From positions 1 through 7,452 of the forward strand of contig JBDIAL010000191.1 in the NCBI GenBank assembly GCA_039812405.1: a stretch of DNA of 7,452 nt, in the 5' to 3' direction. The first letter of the stretch is position 1, and each line of letters starts with the position of its first letter. A program made the position numbers and the translations under genes. This DNA is from Nostocoides sp039812405 (GTDB lineage Bacteria; Actinomycetota; Actinomycetes; Actinomycetales; Dermatophilaceae). The notes under the pieces are model-generated. The model did no database searches. It was not told where the DNA came from and worked only from the letters and a program-made list of their open reading frames with translations. Shown here one piece after another: positions 1 through 6,805 of the stretch.

Positions 1-73
1 TATCCCCAACGGGATTCGAACCCGTGCTACCGCCGTGAAAGGGCGGGGTCCTAGGCCGCTAGACGATGGGGAC
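1..73 (-). tRNA. tRNA-Glu (anticodon UUC)
   Basis: Read on the minus strand, the sequence folds as a complete cloverleaf of 73 nt. The acceptor stem pairs GUCCCCA with UGGGGAU (first pair a G-U wobble) and the discriminator A is at base 1. The anticodon stem CCGCC/GGCGG closes the loop CUUUCAC with anticodon UUC at 39-37, and the T arm ACGGG-UUCGAAU-CCCGU is perfect. UUC decodes GAA/GAG, so this is tRNA-Glu, which also supplies glutamyl-tRNA for haem synthesis in most bacteria. The window starts at the discriminator base, so whether CCA is encoded cannot be seen. The gene points out of the window; any element integrated at its 3' end would lie to the left, not on the flavohemoglobin/Wadjet side. 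Confidence 0.97.
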
Positions 74-146
74 CTGTCGCGCCCTTCGGCGTTCTGAGCC
101 CCTCGCCGCGCAGCGAGCAGCGCCCGGATCCGTCGAGGACTCCGAA

Positions 147-176
147 AGGATAGGGCACGCCCCGCCCTCCCGCCAA
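147..176 (-). promoter_or_regulatory. Probable promoter of tRNA-Glu
   Basis: On the minus strand a TTGGCG hexamer (176-171) lies 18 bp upstream of TATCCT (152-147), which fits a sigma-70/HrdB-type -35/-10 pair. Transcription would start near 140 and give a leader of about 67 nt before the mature tRNA 5' end at 73. TATCCT is one of the few AT-containing hexamers in this GC-rich gap and is correctly oriented for the tRNA. The call rests on spacing and consensus only. Confidence 0.45.
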
Positions 177-190
177 AACGGCCGCGACCC

Positions 191-252
191 GAGAGGTCCC
201 CGCTGCCCGTCCACCCTCGATCGAGAGGTCCCCCGCGGCCGTCCACCTCGAT
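191..252. repeat. Two imperfect ~30 bp tandem direct repeats
   Basis: Unit 1 (191-221) and unit 2 (223-252) both begin GAGAGGTCCCC, continue through a GC-rich core into CGTCCACC, and end TCGAT. They differ by a few substitutions and single-base indels in the middle, with a period of 32 bp. A TCGATCGA palindrome (218-225) spans the junction. The repeats lie upstream of both the tRNA and hmp promoters. Whether they bind a protein or are a simple duplication cannot be told from the sequence. Confidence 0.7.
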
Positions 253-307
253 GGGGAGTGGGCGGGGACGCCGGTCGGCGACCGCCTGCCCTCTACCGGA
301 ACGCTTG

Positions 308-322
308 ACTACTGCCCGTAGT
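308..322. promoter_or_regulatory. Inverted repeat, likely operator of hmp
   Basis: The sequence ACTAC-TGCCC-GTAGT is a perfect 5 bp inverted repeat with a 5 bp spacer, 54 bp before the hmp start codon. A -10-like hexamer TAGTAT (319-324) overlaps its right arm and a TTGACT hexamer (305-310) overlaps its left arm, though these two are too close together to be one promoter. A repressor dimer bound here would block transcription initiation. Flavohemoglobin genes are commonly controlled by nitric-oxide-sensing regulators such as NsrR (Rrf2 family), but I cannot match this site to a known consensus and no regulator gene lies in the window. Confidence 0.55.
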
Positions 323-363
323 ATGTCCCCGCCCGTTTCACCCAGATGTGTGCCCCTTGATCG

Positions 364-368
364 AGGAG
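364..368 (+). promoter_or_regulatory. Ribosome binding site of hmp
   Basis: AGGAG sits 8 bp before the ATG at 377 and is the only good Shine-Dalgarno match near the 5' end of this frame. It decides the start: the in-frame upstream ATG at 323 overlaps the inverted repeat and lacks a site, and the residues it would add do not resemble a flavohemoglobin N-terminus. Confidence 0.8.
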
Positions 369-376
369 TGAGGCAG

Positions 377-1594
377 ATGAGGCTGTCACCCGAGTCCGAG
401 CAGATCGTCACCGCAACCGCCGGCGTCGTCGCCGAGCACGCCGAGGAGATCACCCGAGCGTTCTACCCGTCGATGTTCGCCGCCCACCCGGAGCTGCTGC
501 GGGTCTTCAACCAGGCGAACCAGGCGATCGGCGAGCAGCCCAAGGCCCTCGCCGCCTCCGTCGTCGCCTTCGCGGTCCAGCTCATCGACCCCGACGCGCC
601 GGACTTCACCCCCGTCATGGCGCGCATCGCCCACAAGCACGTCTCCCTCGGCATCCGCGCCCAGGAGTACACGATCGTCGGGCACCACCTCCTCGGCGCC
701 GTCAAGACCGTCCTCGGCGACGCCGTCACGCCGGAGGTCGCCGCCGCGTGGGACGAGGTGTACTGGCTCTTCGGGACCATGCTCATCGCCGAGGAGGCCC
801 GCCTCTACGCCCTCGCCGGGACCGACCCGGCGCAGCCGTGGCGCGACTACCGCGTCGTCGAGCGGTTCGAGGAGTCCGACGACGTCTTCTCGCTGCTCCT
901 CGCTCCGGTCAGCGGTGAGGTCCCGGCCCACCGCACCGGCCAGTACGTCGCCATCGCCGTCGACCTTCCCGACGGCGACCGGCAGCCGCGGCAGTACACC
1001 ATCTCCTCCGGCCCCCGCGGCGACACCCTCCGCGTGACGATCAAGCGGGTCGTCGGCGTCGACGGCGCACCCGACGGGCGGGTCTCCAACTGGCTGTATG
1101 CCAACGCCCGCCCCGGCACGGTCCTCCAGCTCTCGCAGCCGGCCGGCGACGTCGTCCTCGACGGCTCCGACGCCCCGCTCGTCCTCGTCTCGGCGGGCAT
1201 CGGCATCACGCCGATCGCCGCCATCATGGAGGACCTGTCCCGGCGCCAGCCGGACCGCACGGTGCGCCTGTTCCACGCCGACCGGTCGCACGAGCACCAC
1301 GCCCTGTACGCGGGGCTGCGACGGCAGGTCCTCGCGATGTCCGACGCCGAGGCGCAGAACTGGTACGAGTCCGACGCCGACGCCGCGCCGACCCTGCACC
1401 CGGCCCTCCAGGGGTTCATGGACCTCTCGAGCGTCGACGTGCCCAGCGAGGCCCAGGTGTTCATGTGCGGACCCCTGCCCTTCATGCAGTCGGCCCGCCA
1501 GGACCTGCTGGCCAAGGGGATCTCGAGCGAGCGGATCCACTACGAGGTGTTCGGTCCTGACCTGTGGGCCCAGAACGCCGACAGCGCGGTCTGA
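377..1594 (+). CDS. hmp: Flavohemoglobin / nitric oxide dioxygenase
   Basis: The 405-residue cytosolic protein oxidises nitric oxide with O2 and NAD(P)H to nitrate, protecting against nitrosative stress. An N-terminal globin domain (about 1-145) carries the B10 tyrosine Tyr30, E7 glutamine Gln54, proximal haem ligand His88 (in KHVSLGI), and Tyr98 and Glu140, which align with the Tyr95/Glu135 pair of E. coli Hmp. After a short linker (WRDYRVV, 155-161) comes a ferredoxin-reductase-like FAD domain with RQYT at 205-208, then an NAD(P)-binding domain with SAGIGITP (272-279), CGP (364-366) and the terminal YEVFGP (389-394). Length is typical for the family. The start at 377 follows from the AGGAG site and the N-terminal alignment with known family members. 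The gene stands alone, with a likely operator upstream and a hairpin after it. All key residues are present, so it should be active. Confidence 0.96.
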   Translation: MRLSPESEQIVTATAGVVAEHAEEITRAFYPSMFAAHPELLRVFNQANQAIGEQPKALAASVVAFAVQLIDPDAPDFTPVMARIAHKHVSLGIRAQEYTIVGHHLLGAVKTVLGDAVTPEVAAAWDEVYWLFGTMLIAEEARLYALAGTDPAQPWRDYRVVERFEESDDVFSLLLAPVSGEVPAHRTGQYVAIAVDLPDGDRQPRQYTISSGPRGDTLRVTIKRVVGVDGAPDGRVSNWLYANARPGTVLQLSQPAGDVVLDGSDAPLVLVSAGIGITPIAAIMEDLSRRQPDRTVRLFHADRSHEHHALYAGLRRQVLAMSDAEAQNWYESDADAAPTLHPALQGFMDLSSVDVPSEAQVFMCGPLPFMQSARQDLLAKGISSERIHYEVFGPDLWAQNADSAV

Positions 1595-1619
1595 CCCACT
1601 CGACCGGCAGGACCTGGAC

Positions 1620-1672
1620 GACCGCCTCCCGCGCCGGGGGGACCCGACGGATCACTCCGCCGGGAGGCGGTC
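1620..1672. terminator. 12 bp inverted repeat between convergent hmp and jetD
   Basis: GACCGCCTCCCG (1620-1631) and CGGGAGGCGGTC (1661-1672) are perfectly complementary arms with a 29 nt loop, 25 bp after the hmp stop codon. There is no T-run on either side, which is common for terminators in high-GC actinobacteria. The right arm lies inside jetD and encodes its last residues (DRLP), and the jetD stop lies in the loop, so on the minus strand the hairpin forms across the end of the coding region. It could stop transcripts from both directions. Confidence 0.55.
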
Positions 1673-2812
1673 GAGGGCCCAGGCCCAGTCGATGCGCTCC
1701 TGCTCCAGCCGCACGGCGGGGCCGAACCGGTCCGTCACCAGGTCGGCATAGAGCGCCGACTCCTCAGGCGTGAGCCCCCTGAGCCGGGCTGACGTCGGCC
1801 GGTCCTCGGTGACCCAGCGGTCGCGGTGCGCGAGCAGCGTCGCCTCGTCCATGAGGACCGACCGCGCCGTCGGCAGCACCGCCCGCAGCTGGTGCAGGAT
1901 CGCGAACCCGTGGGTGTCGAGGTCACCCCAGTAGTGCACGGCGGCGCGGCGCAGCCACGGGAGCCGGCCGGCATGACCCACCTCGAACCCGCGGCCCCAG
2001 AGGACGACGCCGTCCATCGGCACGGGGACGCTGAGGTAGGTGACCTCGTTCTCCACAACGATCACGGTGCGCACCGTGAGATCGAGCCCGGGCAGCTCGT
2101 CCCGGCGCACGGCGAGCTCGGTGACGGGGAGGCCGACCCCGACCGAGGCCGCCATCCGCAGCCGGGTCAGCTCGGGCCGGGCGTGCAGCCCCAGCCCGGA
2201 GAGGAAGCCGGGCGCCGTCGTCGAGACACCGAGCAGGGCGGCGAGCACCCCCCGGTGCCGCTCGGCGAACTTCGTGTCGACGCCGGGCGCGGTGATCTCC
2301 CGCAGGTAGGCGCCGGATCCGCGATGGTCGTCGAGCCAACGGTATGCCGCGAGCAGCCGCCGCCATTCGTCCCCCGCACCGTCTCCGGCCGTGAGCGCCC
2401 GCTGGGGATGCTCGACCACCCAGTCCCGCACCACCGGCTCGGCCGACACGAGGTCGAGGATCGCCTCGAGCCGCCGCACCTCGCGGCCGACTCCGAGGAG
2501 GGCCCAGGCCTGGTCGTATCGCTCGACGCGGACCCGGGCCGGCACCCGGTTACGGCCGATGAGGCGGCCTCCGACGGTCGCGTAGCCCACGGCATAGCGC
2601 TCTCCGGACCGGCTCCCGGACTCCAGCGTGTCGATCCACGACCGCACGGCTGGGAGATCGTCACCGATCACCCCCGGGGCCGGGCCGCGGACGGGCCGGT
2701 CGACGACCGGGAAGGGCGCGCCCCCGGCATACGCCCGGAGGAGAGAGCCGTCCGTCCAGCGCCGCCGGACCCAGGCCCGGACGTCGTCGGGCGTGGTCCA
2801 GGCGGTGCTCAC
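1652..2812 (-). CDS. jetD: Wadjet subunit JetD (DUF3322/DUF2220, Toprim nuclease)
   Basis: The 386-residue protein is the nuclease subunit of the Wadjet anti-plasmid system (also MksG/EptD). In the family JetD acts as a dimer that joins the JetABC loop-extruding complex and cuts circular DNA. The N-terminal part (about 1-190) fits DUF3322. The C-terminal part fits DUF2220 with a Toprim-type metal site: the glutamate in VVENEVTYL (Glu254) and the DxD in YWGDLDTHGF (Asp297, Asp299). The family-typical RLEQERIDW lies near the end (368-376). The chosen start is a GTG at 2812 whose GTGA overlaps the jetC stop by 4 bases. The frame stays open far upstream, but that part is a shadow of jetC. No strong ribosome binding site precedes the GTG, so translation is probably coupled to jetC. 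All expected acidic residues are present. Confidence 0.93.
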   Translation of the reverse strand: MSTAWTTPDDVRAWVRRRWTDGSLLRAYAGGAPFPVVDRPVRGPAPGVIGDDLPAVRSWIDTLESGSRSGERYAVGYATVGGRLIGRNRVPARVRVERYDQAWALLGVGREVRRLEAILDLVSAEPVVRDWVVEHPQRALTAGDGAGDEWRRLLAAYRWLDDHRGSGAYLREITAPGVDTKFAERHRGVLAALLGVSTTAPGFLSGLGLHARPELTRLRMAASVGVGLPVTELAVRRDELPGLDLTVRTVIVVENEVTYLSVPVPMDGVVLWGRGFEVGHAGRLPWLRRAAVHYWGDLDTHGFAILHQLRAVLPTARSVLMDEATLLAHRDRWVTEDRPTSARLRGLTPEESALYADLVTDRFGPAVRLEQERIDWAWALDRLPAE

Positions 2813-5800
2813 GACTGCCGGTCCGCCCGACGCTTCCGGAACTCCTCGATCGTCAGCGTCTGGAGCCGGGAGCCGCTGCCGCTCGGGTTGTCGACGAAGC
2901 CGATCGCCCGGACATAGGGCTCGATGACGTGGACCTTCTGCAGGGGCGTGACGATGAGCAGCTGGAGGCCGAGCTTGGCGAAGAGCTCGAGGGCGTAGCG
3001 CGTCGACACGTCGGACCCCCGCCCGAACGCCTCGTCGATGACGGCGAAACGGAAGTCCCGCGACCGGCCGGCGCCCCACTCGAGACCGAACTGGTAGGCC
3101 AGGGAGGCCGCGAGGATGGTGTAGGCGAGCTTCTCCTTCTGACCGCCGGACTTGCCGTCGGAGTCGCGGTAGTGCTCCCACTCCACGTCAGTGCCGCGCT
3201 CCCGCTCGGAGGCGGAGAAGGTGAACCAGTTGCGCACGTCGGTGACCCGCCGGGTCCAGGCCCGGTCGCTGTCGGCGTGCCCCTCGCGGCCGCGGAACCG
3301 CTCGATGATCCGCTGGACGTCGAGGAACCGCTGCTCGGAGTAGTGGTCGTCGTCGGGTGCGAGCGTGTCGTCGGTCGCGGCGCGCAGGTCGCTGCGGAAG
3401 GCCCTGACCTCCTGGTTGACGGTCGGCTCGGTCTCCAGCCGGATATAGCGCCCCGGGCTGTAGTCGATGGCGCCGAGGGCCTCGTTGATCCGGCCCACCC
3501 GGGCGTCGATCTCCTGCGACTGCCGGCGCAGCCAGTTGGTGAACTGGGCGAGCTCACGGATCGTGTTGGTGTTGAGCTGCCGCTTGAACTCGTCCTCGAA
3601 CCGCGGCAGGTCGTCGGTCGCGACCCGCTCGTGGAAGGCGCGGTAGGCCGGCCGAGCCGCGAGGTCGACGTCCATCTCGGTCGACGCCTCGGGCCAGCGC
3701 CGCCGCACCTCGCCCATGTACTGCAGGAGGGTCGTGCCGTATCCGCCCTGCTCCCGCCCGATCCGCTCGATGGCGTCGGTGAGCGACCGGGTGAGCGTCG
3801 CTTCGGCTCCCGCACAGTCTTCCGCCCGCGCGGGCCTCCCGCCCCCGAGCCGGCGCTCGAGGTCGGGATAGCTCTCCCGGGCCGTGTCCAGCGCGTCGGC
3901 GGTGGTCCCCGCGACCTCCTGCTCGTCCGAGCGGAGAGTCGCCCCGGCCCGCTCGAGACGCTCGCCGAGCACGCCGACCTGACGGGCGAGGAGCTCGCTG
4001 CGGGTCTCGAGCTCGACGGCCGTCGCGGCGTTGTCCTCAAGGCGCTGCTCGATCTCGGCGAGAGCCGAGGACCCGGCGAGCAGCCGCTCCCGCTCGGCCT
4101 CCGCGGCCTCGGCGCGCGCGGTCGCCTCCTGCCAGTCGACCTCCCGCCACTGCCCGTATGCCTCGAGGGCGGCGAGCGCGGACCACCGTGTCTCGGTCTC
4201 GGCCCGGGTGCGGCGCAGCGCGTCCCGCCGGTCGCCGGCGACGGTGAACCGGCGCTGCTGGTCGAGCAGCTGCTCGGTGAGCGCGGCGATCTTGCGCTCG
4301 TTGACCCAGCCGAGCACCCACGAGCGGGGGTCGTCGACCCGGAACCGGTCGTCCTTCTCGTGCCGCTCCCCCGAGCGCACCTGACCGGCCCGAGTCACGG
4401 CCCGCCGCTCGCTCCGGAGCTGCTCGATGCTGTCGACGCACCGGTGGTCGGCGCGCCGCACCAGCTCGTCGCGCAGGTAGTCGTGGAACGCGCCCTCCCG
4501 CACCTCGATCGTGTCAGCGAGCACCAGGGCACCGGCCTCGTGGGACGGCTGGAGGGCGATCCGCCGGACCGTGACCCGCTCGTAGACGAGCCGGCTCCCG
4601 ACGAGCTGGCCGTCACGGCGGCGGTGCGCGATGCGGTGGGCGTCGACCCAGCGGGCCACCTCGGAGTAGTGATCCTGAGGCACGAGCAGGGACAGGGCGA
4701 ACCCGCGCAGGACCCGCTCGGCCGCGCCGCGCCAGTCGGCGTGGTCCGAGGCGACGTCGAGCAGCTCGCCGGCGAAGGGCAGCTCGTCCTCGTCGATGCC
4801 GAGGTCGGCGCACAGCTCGGACCGGACAGCAAGCTGGCTGCTCGGCAGGTTGCTCGCCCGCCCCTGGAGGCTGGCCAGCTCGGCGCGGGTCTCCTCCCCC
4901 AGCCGGCGCAGCTCGCCCAGCTCGCGGACCACGGCGTCGGACTGCTCCTCCAGGCCGTCGCGCTGTGCCTGGATGGCCTCGCGGCTCGCCGCGACCCGAC
5001 CGGGCAGGGCAGCGAAGGACCCCTCGTCGGCGACGGCCGGCAGCCCGGACTGCTCGAGGGCCGTCTCGAAGCCGGCGCGTCGACGGCGCCGCTCCTCGGC
5101 CTCCGTGCGAGCCGTCCCGGCCTCGCGCTCCAGGGCGCTGACCCGGTCGCCGCCGGCCGCGGCCCGCTCGGTGATGAGCGACTCCCTGGCTCGGGTCAGG
5201 TCTGCTCGCCGCTCCCTCGCCGCCGCGAGCTCGACGGCCCGGGCCTCGAGCACCGCAGAGTCGGCCCCGATCTCGTCGGCGAGCAGCCGGATCCGCAGCT
5301 CGGTGACGAAGAGGTGGACGGCCTCCCGCTCGCGCTCGCTCGCCGCCCGCCGCGCGATGGCCTCGTCGTAGCGGTCGGCGACCCCGACGAGCGGCTCGAG
5401 CACGGCCAGCTGCTCACGCGCCCGCGTCACGGCGTCGTGAGCCTTGGTGAGGTCCTCGAAGTGCCCGACGATCCCCCTGACCCGCTCGGTCGCGTCGACG
5501 GGCTCGAGCATGTGACCCCGGACGAACTCGTTGAGGTTGCCGACGGACTTCATCGACACGGTCTGGTGGAACAGCTCCATGGCCTGCTCGGACCGGATGC
5601 CGAGGAGTCGTCGGAACCGCGCGGCATACTTCGGGAACTCGCCGTCGTTGAAGAGCTCGGCCCCGGACGCGCGGAGCCGGCGCCGCAGGTCGTTGAGATC
5701 AGTGCCGAAGTCGGTGAAATCGGCGTCGATGGACAGCTCCTTGAGCGCCGCGACGTAGAAGCGATAGGGCTGGCCGGTCTGCTCGCGCTGGTTGAACACC

Positions 5801-6213
5801 TGGGCCAGCGTCACCGTCTCGTCGAACCCCTCGTTGACGAAGACGCCGAGGATGACGGAGAAGTGGCGCCGGTCGCGCAGCCCGACAGGACGCGAGGTGC
5901 CGGTCGCCTCGACCCGCTCGGACTTGTAGTGCCCCTCGACGTAGCTGCGGAGGGTGCGCTCCTTGGCCTCGGCTCCGGCCGCCTTGTTGTAGGAGATCCG
6001 GTGGGCGGGGAGCAGCAGGGTCGTCAGGGCGTCGACGAGGGTGGACTTGCCGCTGCCGATGTCTCCGGTGAGCAGCGCGGTGTCGCACCCTGGGGTGAGT
6101 CGCCACACCCGTTTGTCGAAGGTCCCCCAGTTGAGGATCTCGAGGTGGTCGAGGCGGTAGCCAGCCCGCCCGGTGACCGGGATCTCCAGGGACGAGAAGA
6201 GGGAGTCACTCAT
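2809..6213 (-). CDS. jetC: Wadjet subunit JetC (SMC/MukB-like ATPase)
   Basis: The 1134-residue protein is the motor of the Wadjet complex (MksB/EptC), an SMC-like ATPase that extrudes DNA loops. The N-terminal head has Walker A GDIGSGKST (50-58). The C-terminal head has the ABC signature KSGGQKEKL (1021-1029) and Walker B FAVIDEAFG with Asp1060 and catalytic Glu1061. Between the heads are Glu/Arg/Ala-rich coiled-coil arms (roughly 260-465 and 635-800) flanking a globular hinge-like region (about 470-640, containing DWRGAAERVLRGFALSLLVP). There is no CxxC zinc hook, so it is MukB/MksB-like rather than Rad50-like. The ATG at 6213 is preferred over the GTG at 6240 because a GGGGGTGG site ends 5 bp upstream and the first nine residues of the longer form look non-conserved. 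It overlaps the jetB stop by 8 bases and its own stop overlaps jetD by 4. Confidence 0.94.
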   Translation of the reverse strand: MSDSLFSSLEIPVTGRAGYRLDHLEILNWGTFDKRVWRLTPGCDTALLTGDIGSGKSTLVDALTTLLLPAHRISYNKAAGAEAKERTLRSYVEGHYKSERVEATGTSRPVGLRDRRHFSVILGVFVNEGFDETVTLAQVFNQREQTGQPYRFYVAALKELSIDADFTDFGTDLNDLRRRLRASGAELFNDGEFPKYAARFRRLLGIRSEQAMELFHQTVSMKSVGNLNEFVRGHMLEPVDATERVRGIVGHFEDLTKAHDAVTRAREQLAVLEPLVGVADRYDEAIARRAASEREREAVHLFVTELRIRLLADEIGADSAVLEARAVELAAARERRADLTRARESLITERAAAGGDRVSALEREAGTARTEAEERRRRRAGFETALEQSGLPAVADEGSFAALPGRVAASREAIQAQRDGLEEQSDAVVRELGELRRLGEETRAELASLQGRASNLPSSQLAVRSELCADLGIDEDELPFAGELLDVASDHADWRGAAERVLRGFALSLLVPQDHYSEVARWVDAHRIAHRRRDGQLVGSRLVYERVTVRRIALQPSHEAGALVLADTIEVREGAFHDYLRDELVRRADHRCVDSIEQLRSERRAVTRAGQVRSGERHEKDDRFRVDDPRSWVLGWVNERKIAALTEQLLDQQRRFTVAGDRRDALRRTRAETETRWSALAALEAYGQWREVDWQEATARAEAAEAERERLLAGSSALAEIEQRLEDNAATAVELETRSELLARQVGVLGERLERAGATLRSDEQEVAGTTADALDTARESYPDLERRLGGGRPARAEDCAGAEATLTRSLTDAIERIGREQGGYGTTLLQYMGEVRRRWPEASTEMDVDLAARPAYRAFHERVATDDLPRFEDEFKRQLNTNTIRELAQFTNWLRRQSQEIDARVGRINEALGAIDYSPGRYIRLETEPTVNQEVRAFRSDLRAATDDTLAPDDDHYSEQRFLDVQRIIERFRGREGHADSDRAWTRRVTDVRNWFTFSASERERGTDVEWEHYRDSDGKSGGQKEKLAYTILAASLAYQFGLEWGAGRSRDFRFAVIDEAFGRGSDVSTRYALELFAKLGLQLLIVTPLQKVHVIEPYVRAIGFVDNPSGSGSRLQTLTIEEFRKRRADRQS

Positions 6214-6805
6214 CGTGCCCACCCCCCGGTCCACCGGCACCCTCGGTGTACTCCCGCAGCTTGCCGGCGAAGTCGGAGAGGGTCTGGGCGTCGACGTATG
6301 CCTTGAGCACCCGCCGCACCTCCCACTGGTCGGTCGTGCCCTTCAGCTGGCGCAGGAACCCCAGCTCGGCGACCCGCTTGACCGTCGAGTCGGCCGTGTC
6401 GACGAGCCGGGCCTCGTTGGTCGAGTCGGGGAGGAAGAGGCGGAGCATCTCGACGATCTGACTCCGGGCGAGCACGAGCTTGCCCTCCGACCCGCTCGTC
6501 TCGAACTCCAGCAGCCGCTTACGGAGCAGGACGAGCAGCAGGCTGGCGTGGTACGTGAGGCTGCGGCGACGGATGAGCCGGGGCAGTGGCTCCTCGCCCT
6601 CCTCCGGCTCCCGGGACCGCAGGTAGGCGAAGCCCTCGGTGTCGTCGACGACGACGTCCACCCCGATCATCGCGAAGTGGTCGCGGACCGTCGCGCCGTG
6701 CCGGTCGAGCGTCAGCCAGGTGTCCTCGTCGCTCTCGCGGTAGACGACCCCGCGCATGAGCCGAATGACGGCGGTCGCGGCAGCCTGCTCCTCGACGGTC
6801 CTCAT
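6206..6805 (-). CDS. jetB: Wadjet subunit JetB (DUF4194, KITE/MukE-like)
   Basis: The 199-residue protein is the small accessory subunit of the Wadjet complex (MksE/EptB). It is a winged-helix KITE-type protein that in the family dimerises and binds the kleisin JetA. DUF4194 hallmarks are visible: an N-terminal helix leading into RGVVYRESDEDTW (18-30), then LDRHGATVRDHFAMIGVDVVVDD followed by EGFAYLR, and a basic helix with the RRSLTYHASLLLVLLRKRL segment. The C-terminal half has the KRVAELGFLR and WEVRRVLKAYVDA stretches expected of a wing. Length is usual for the family. The ATG at 6805 overlaps the jetA stop in an ATGA, and its own stop overlaps jetC by 8 bases, so translation is likely coupled on both sides. 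It has no catalytic motif, as expected. The Gly/Pro-rich tail (GAGGPGGGHDE) is probably disordered. Confidence 0.9.
   Translation of the reverse strand: MRTVEEQAAATAVIRLMRGVVYRESDEDTWLTLDRHGATVRDHFAMIGVDVVVDDTEGFAYLRSREPEEGEEPLPRLIRRRSLTYHASLLLVLLRKRLLEFETSGSEGKLVLARSQIVEMLRLFLPDSTNEARLVDTADSTVKRVAELGFLRQLKGTTDQWEVRRVLKAYVDAQTLSDFAGKLREYTEGAGGPGGGHDE
6219..6226 (-). promoter_or_regulatory. Ribosome binding site of jetC
   Basis: On the minus strand GGGGGTGG ends 5 bp before the ATG at 6213 and is within one mismatch of the Shine-Dalgarno core GGAGGTG. It lies inside the last codons of jetB and supports the shorter jetC start over the GTG at 6240. Confidence 0.5.

Larger units (their letters stand above)
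74..376. other. Intergenic region between divergent tRNA-Glu and hmp
   Basis: This 303 bp gap separates the divergently transcribed tRNA-Glu and flavohemoglobin genes. It holds the tRNA promoter candidate (147-176), two imperfect direct repeats (191-252), the inverted repeat upstream of hmp (308-322) and the hmp ribosome binding site (364-368). Open frames through it show no recognisable protein and no good ribosome binding site, so I see no gene here. Confidence 0.7.

Noticed and set aside
66..308. An 80-codon open frame starting inside the tRNA gene
   Set aside because: The start codon lies in the tRNA sequence and the product is Arg/Pro-rich without any similarity I recognise. The region is better explained by promoters and repeats.
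305..333. TTGACT (305-310) as a -35 box with a -10 box 17 bp downstream
   Set aside because: The expected -10 position (328-333) is all G/C. The nearer TAGTAT is only 8 bp away, so this is not a proper promoter pair.
251..376. N-terminal extension of Hmp to an upstream in-frame ATG (251 or 323)
   Set aside because: The extra residues do not match flavohemoglobin N-termini, the ATG at 323 overlaps the inverted repeat, and the good ribosome binding site is at 364-368.
386..1540. A 384-codon open frame on the minus strand, antisense to hmp
   Set aside because: Its Val/Gly/Asp/Arg-rich composition has no motif, and the plus strand encodes a clear flavohemoglobin.
1826..2917. A 363-codon plus-strand open frame antisense to jetD
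   Set aside because: Shadow of jetD; composition is His/Pro/Arg/Gly-rich without recognisable structure and there is no ribosome binding site.
2813..3181. JetD extended upstream to 3181
   Set aside because: The extra 123 residues lie antiparallel to nothing but inside jetC in another frame on the same strand and are Arg/Pro-rich shadow. The GTG at 2812 overlapping the jetC stop is the natural start.
2809..6213. JetC as a Rad50/SbcC nuclease-associated ATPase
   Set aside because: There is no CxxC hook in the middle, no SbcD-like partner, and the neighbours are the JetA/B/D set, which identifies an MksB/JetC protein.
2929..6306. A 1125-codon open frame on the plus strand, antisense to jetC
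   Set aside because: It is the high-GC shadow of jetC: Leu/Gly/Val/Pro/Arg-rich, low complexity, no domain motif, and the opposite frame carries intact SMC motifs.
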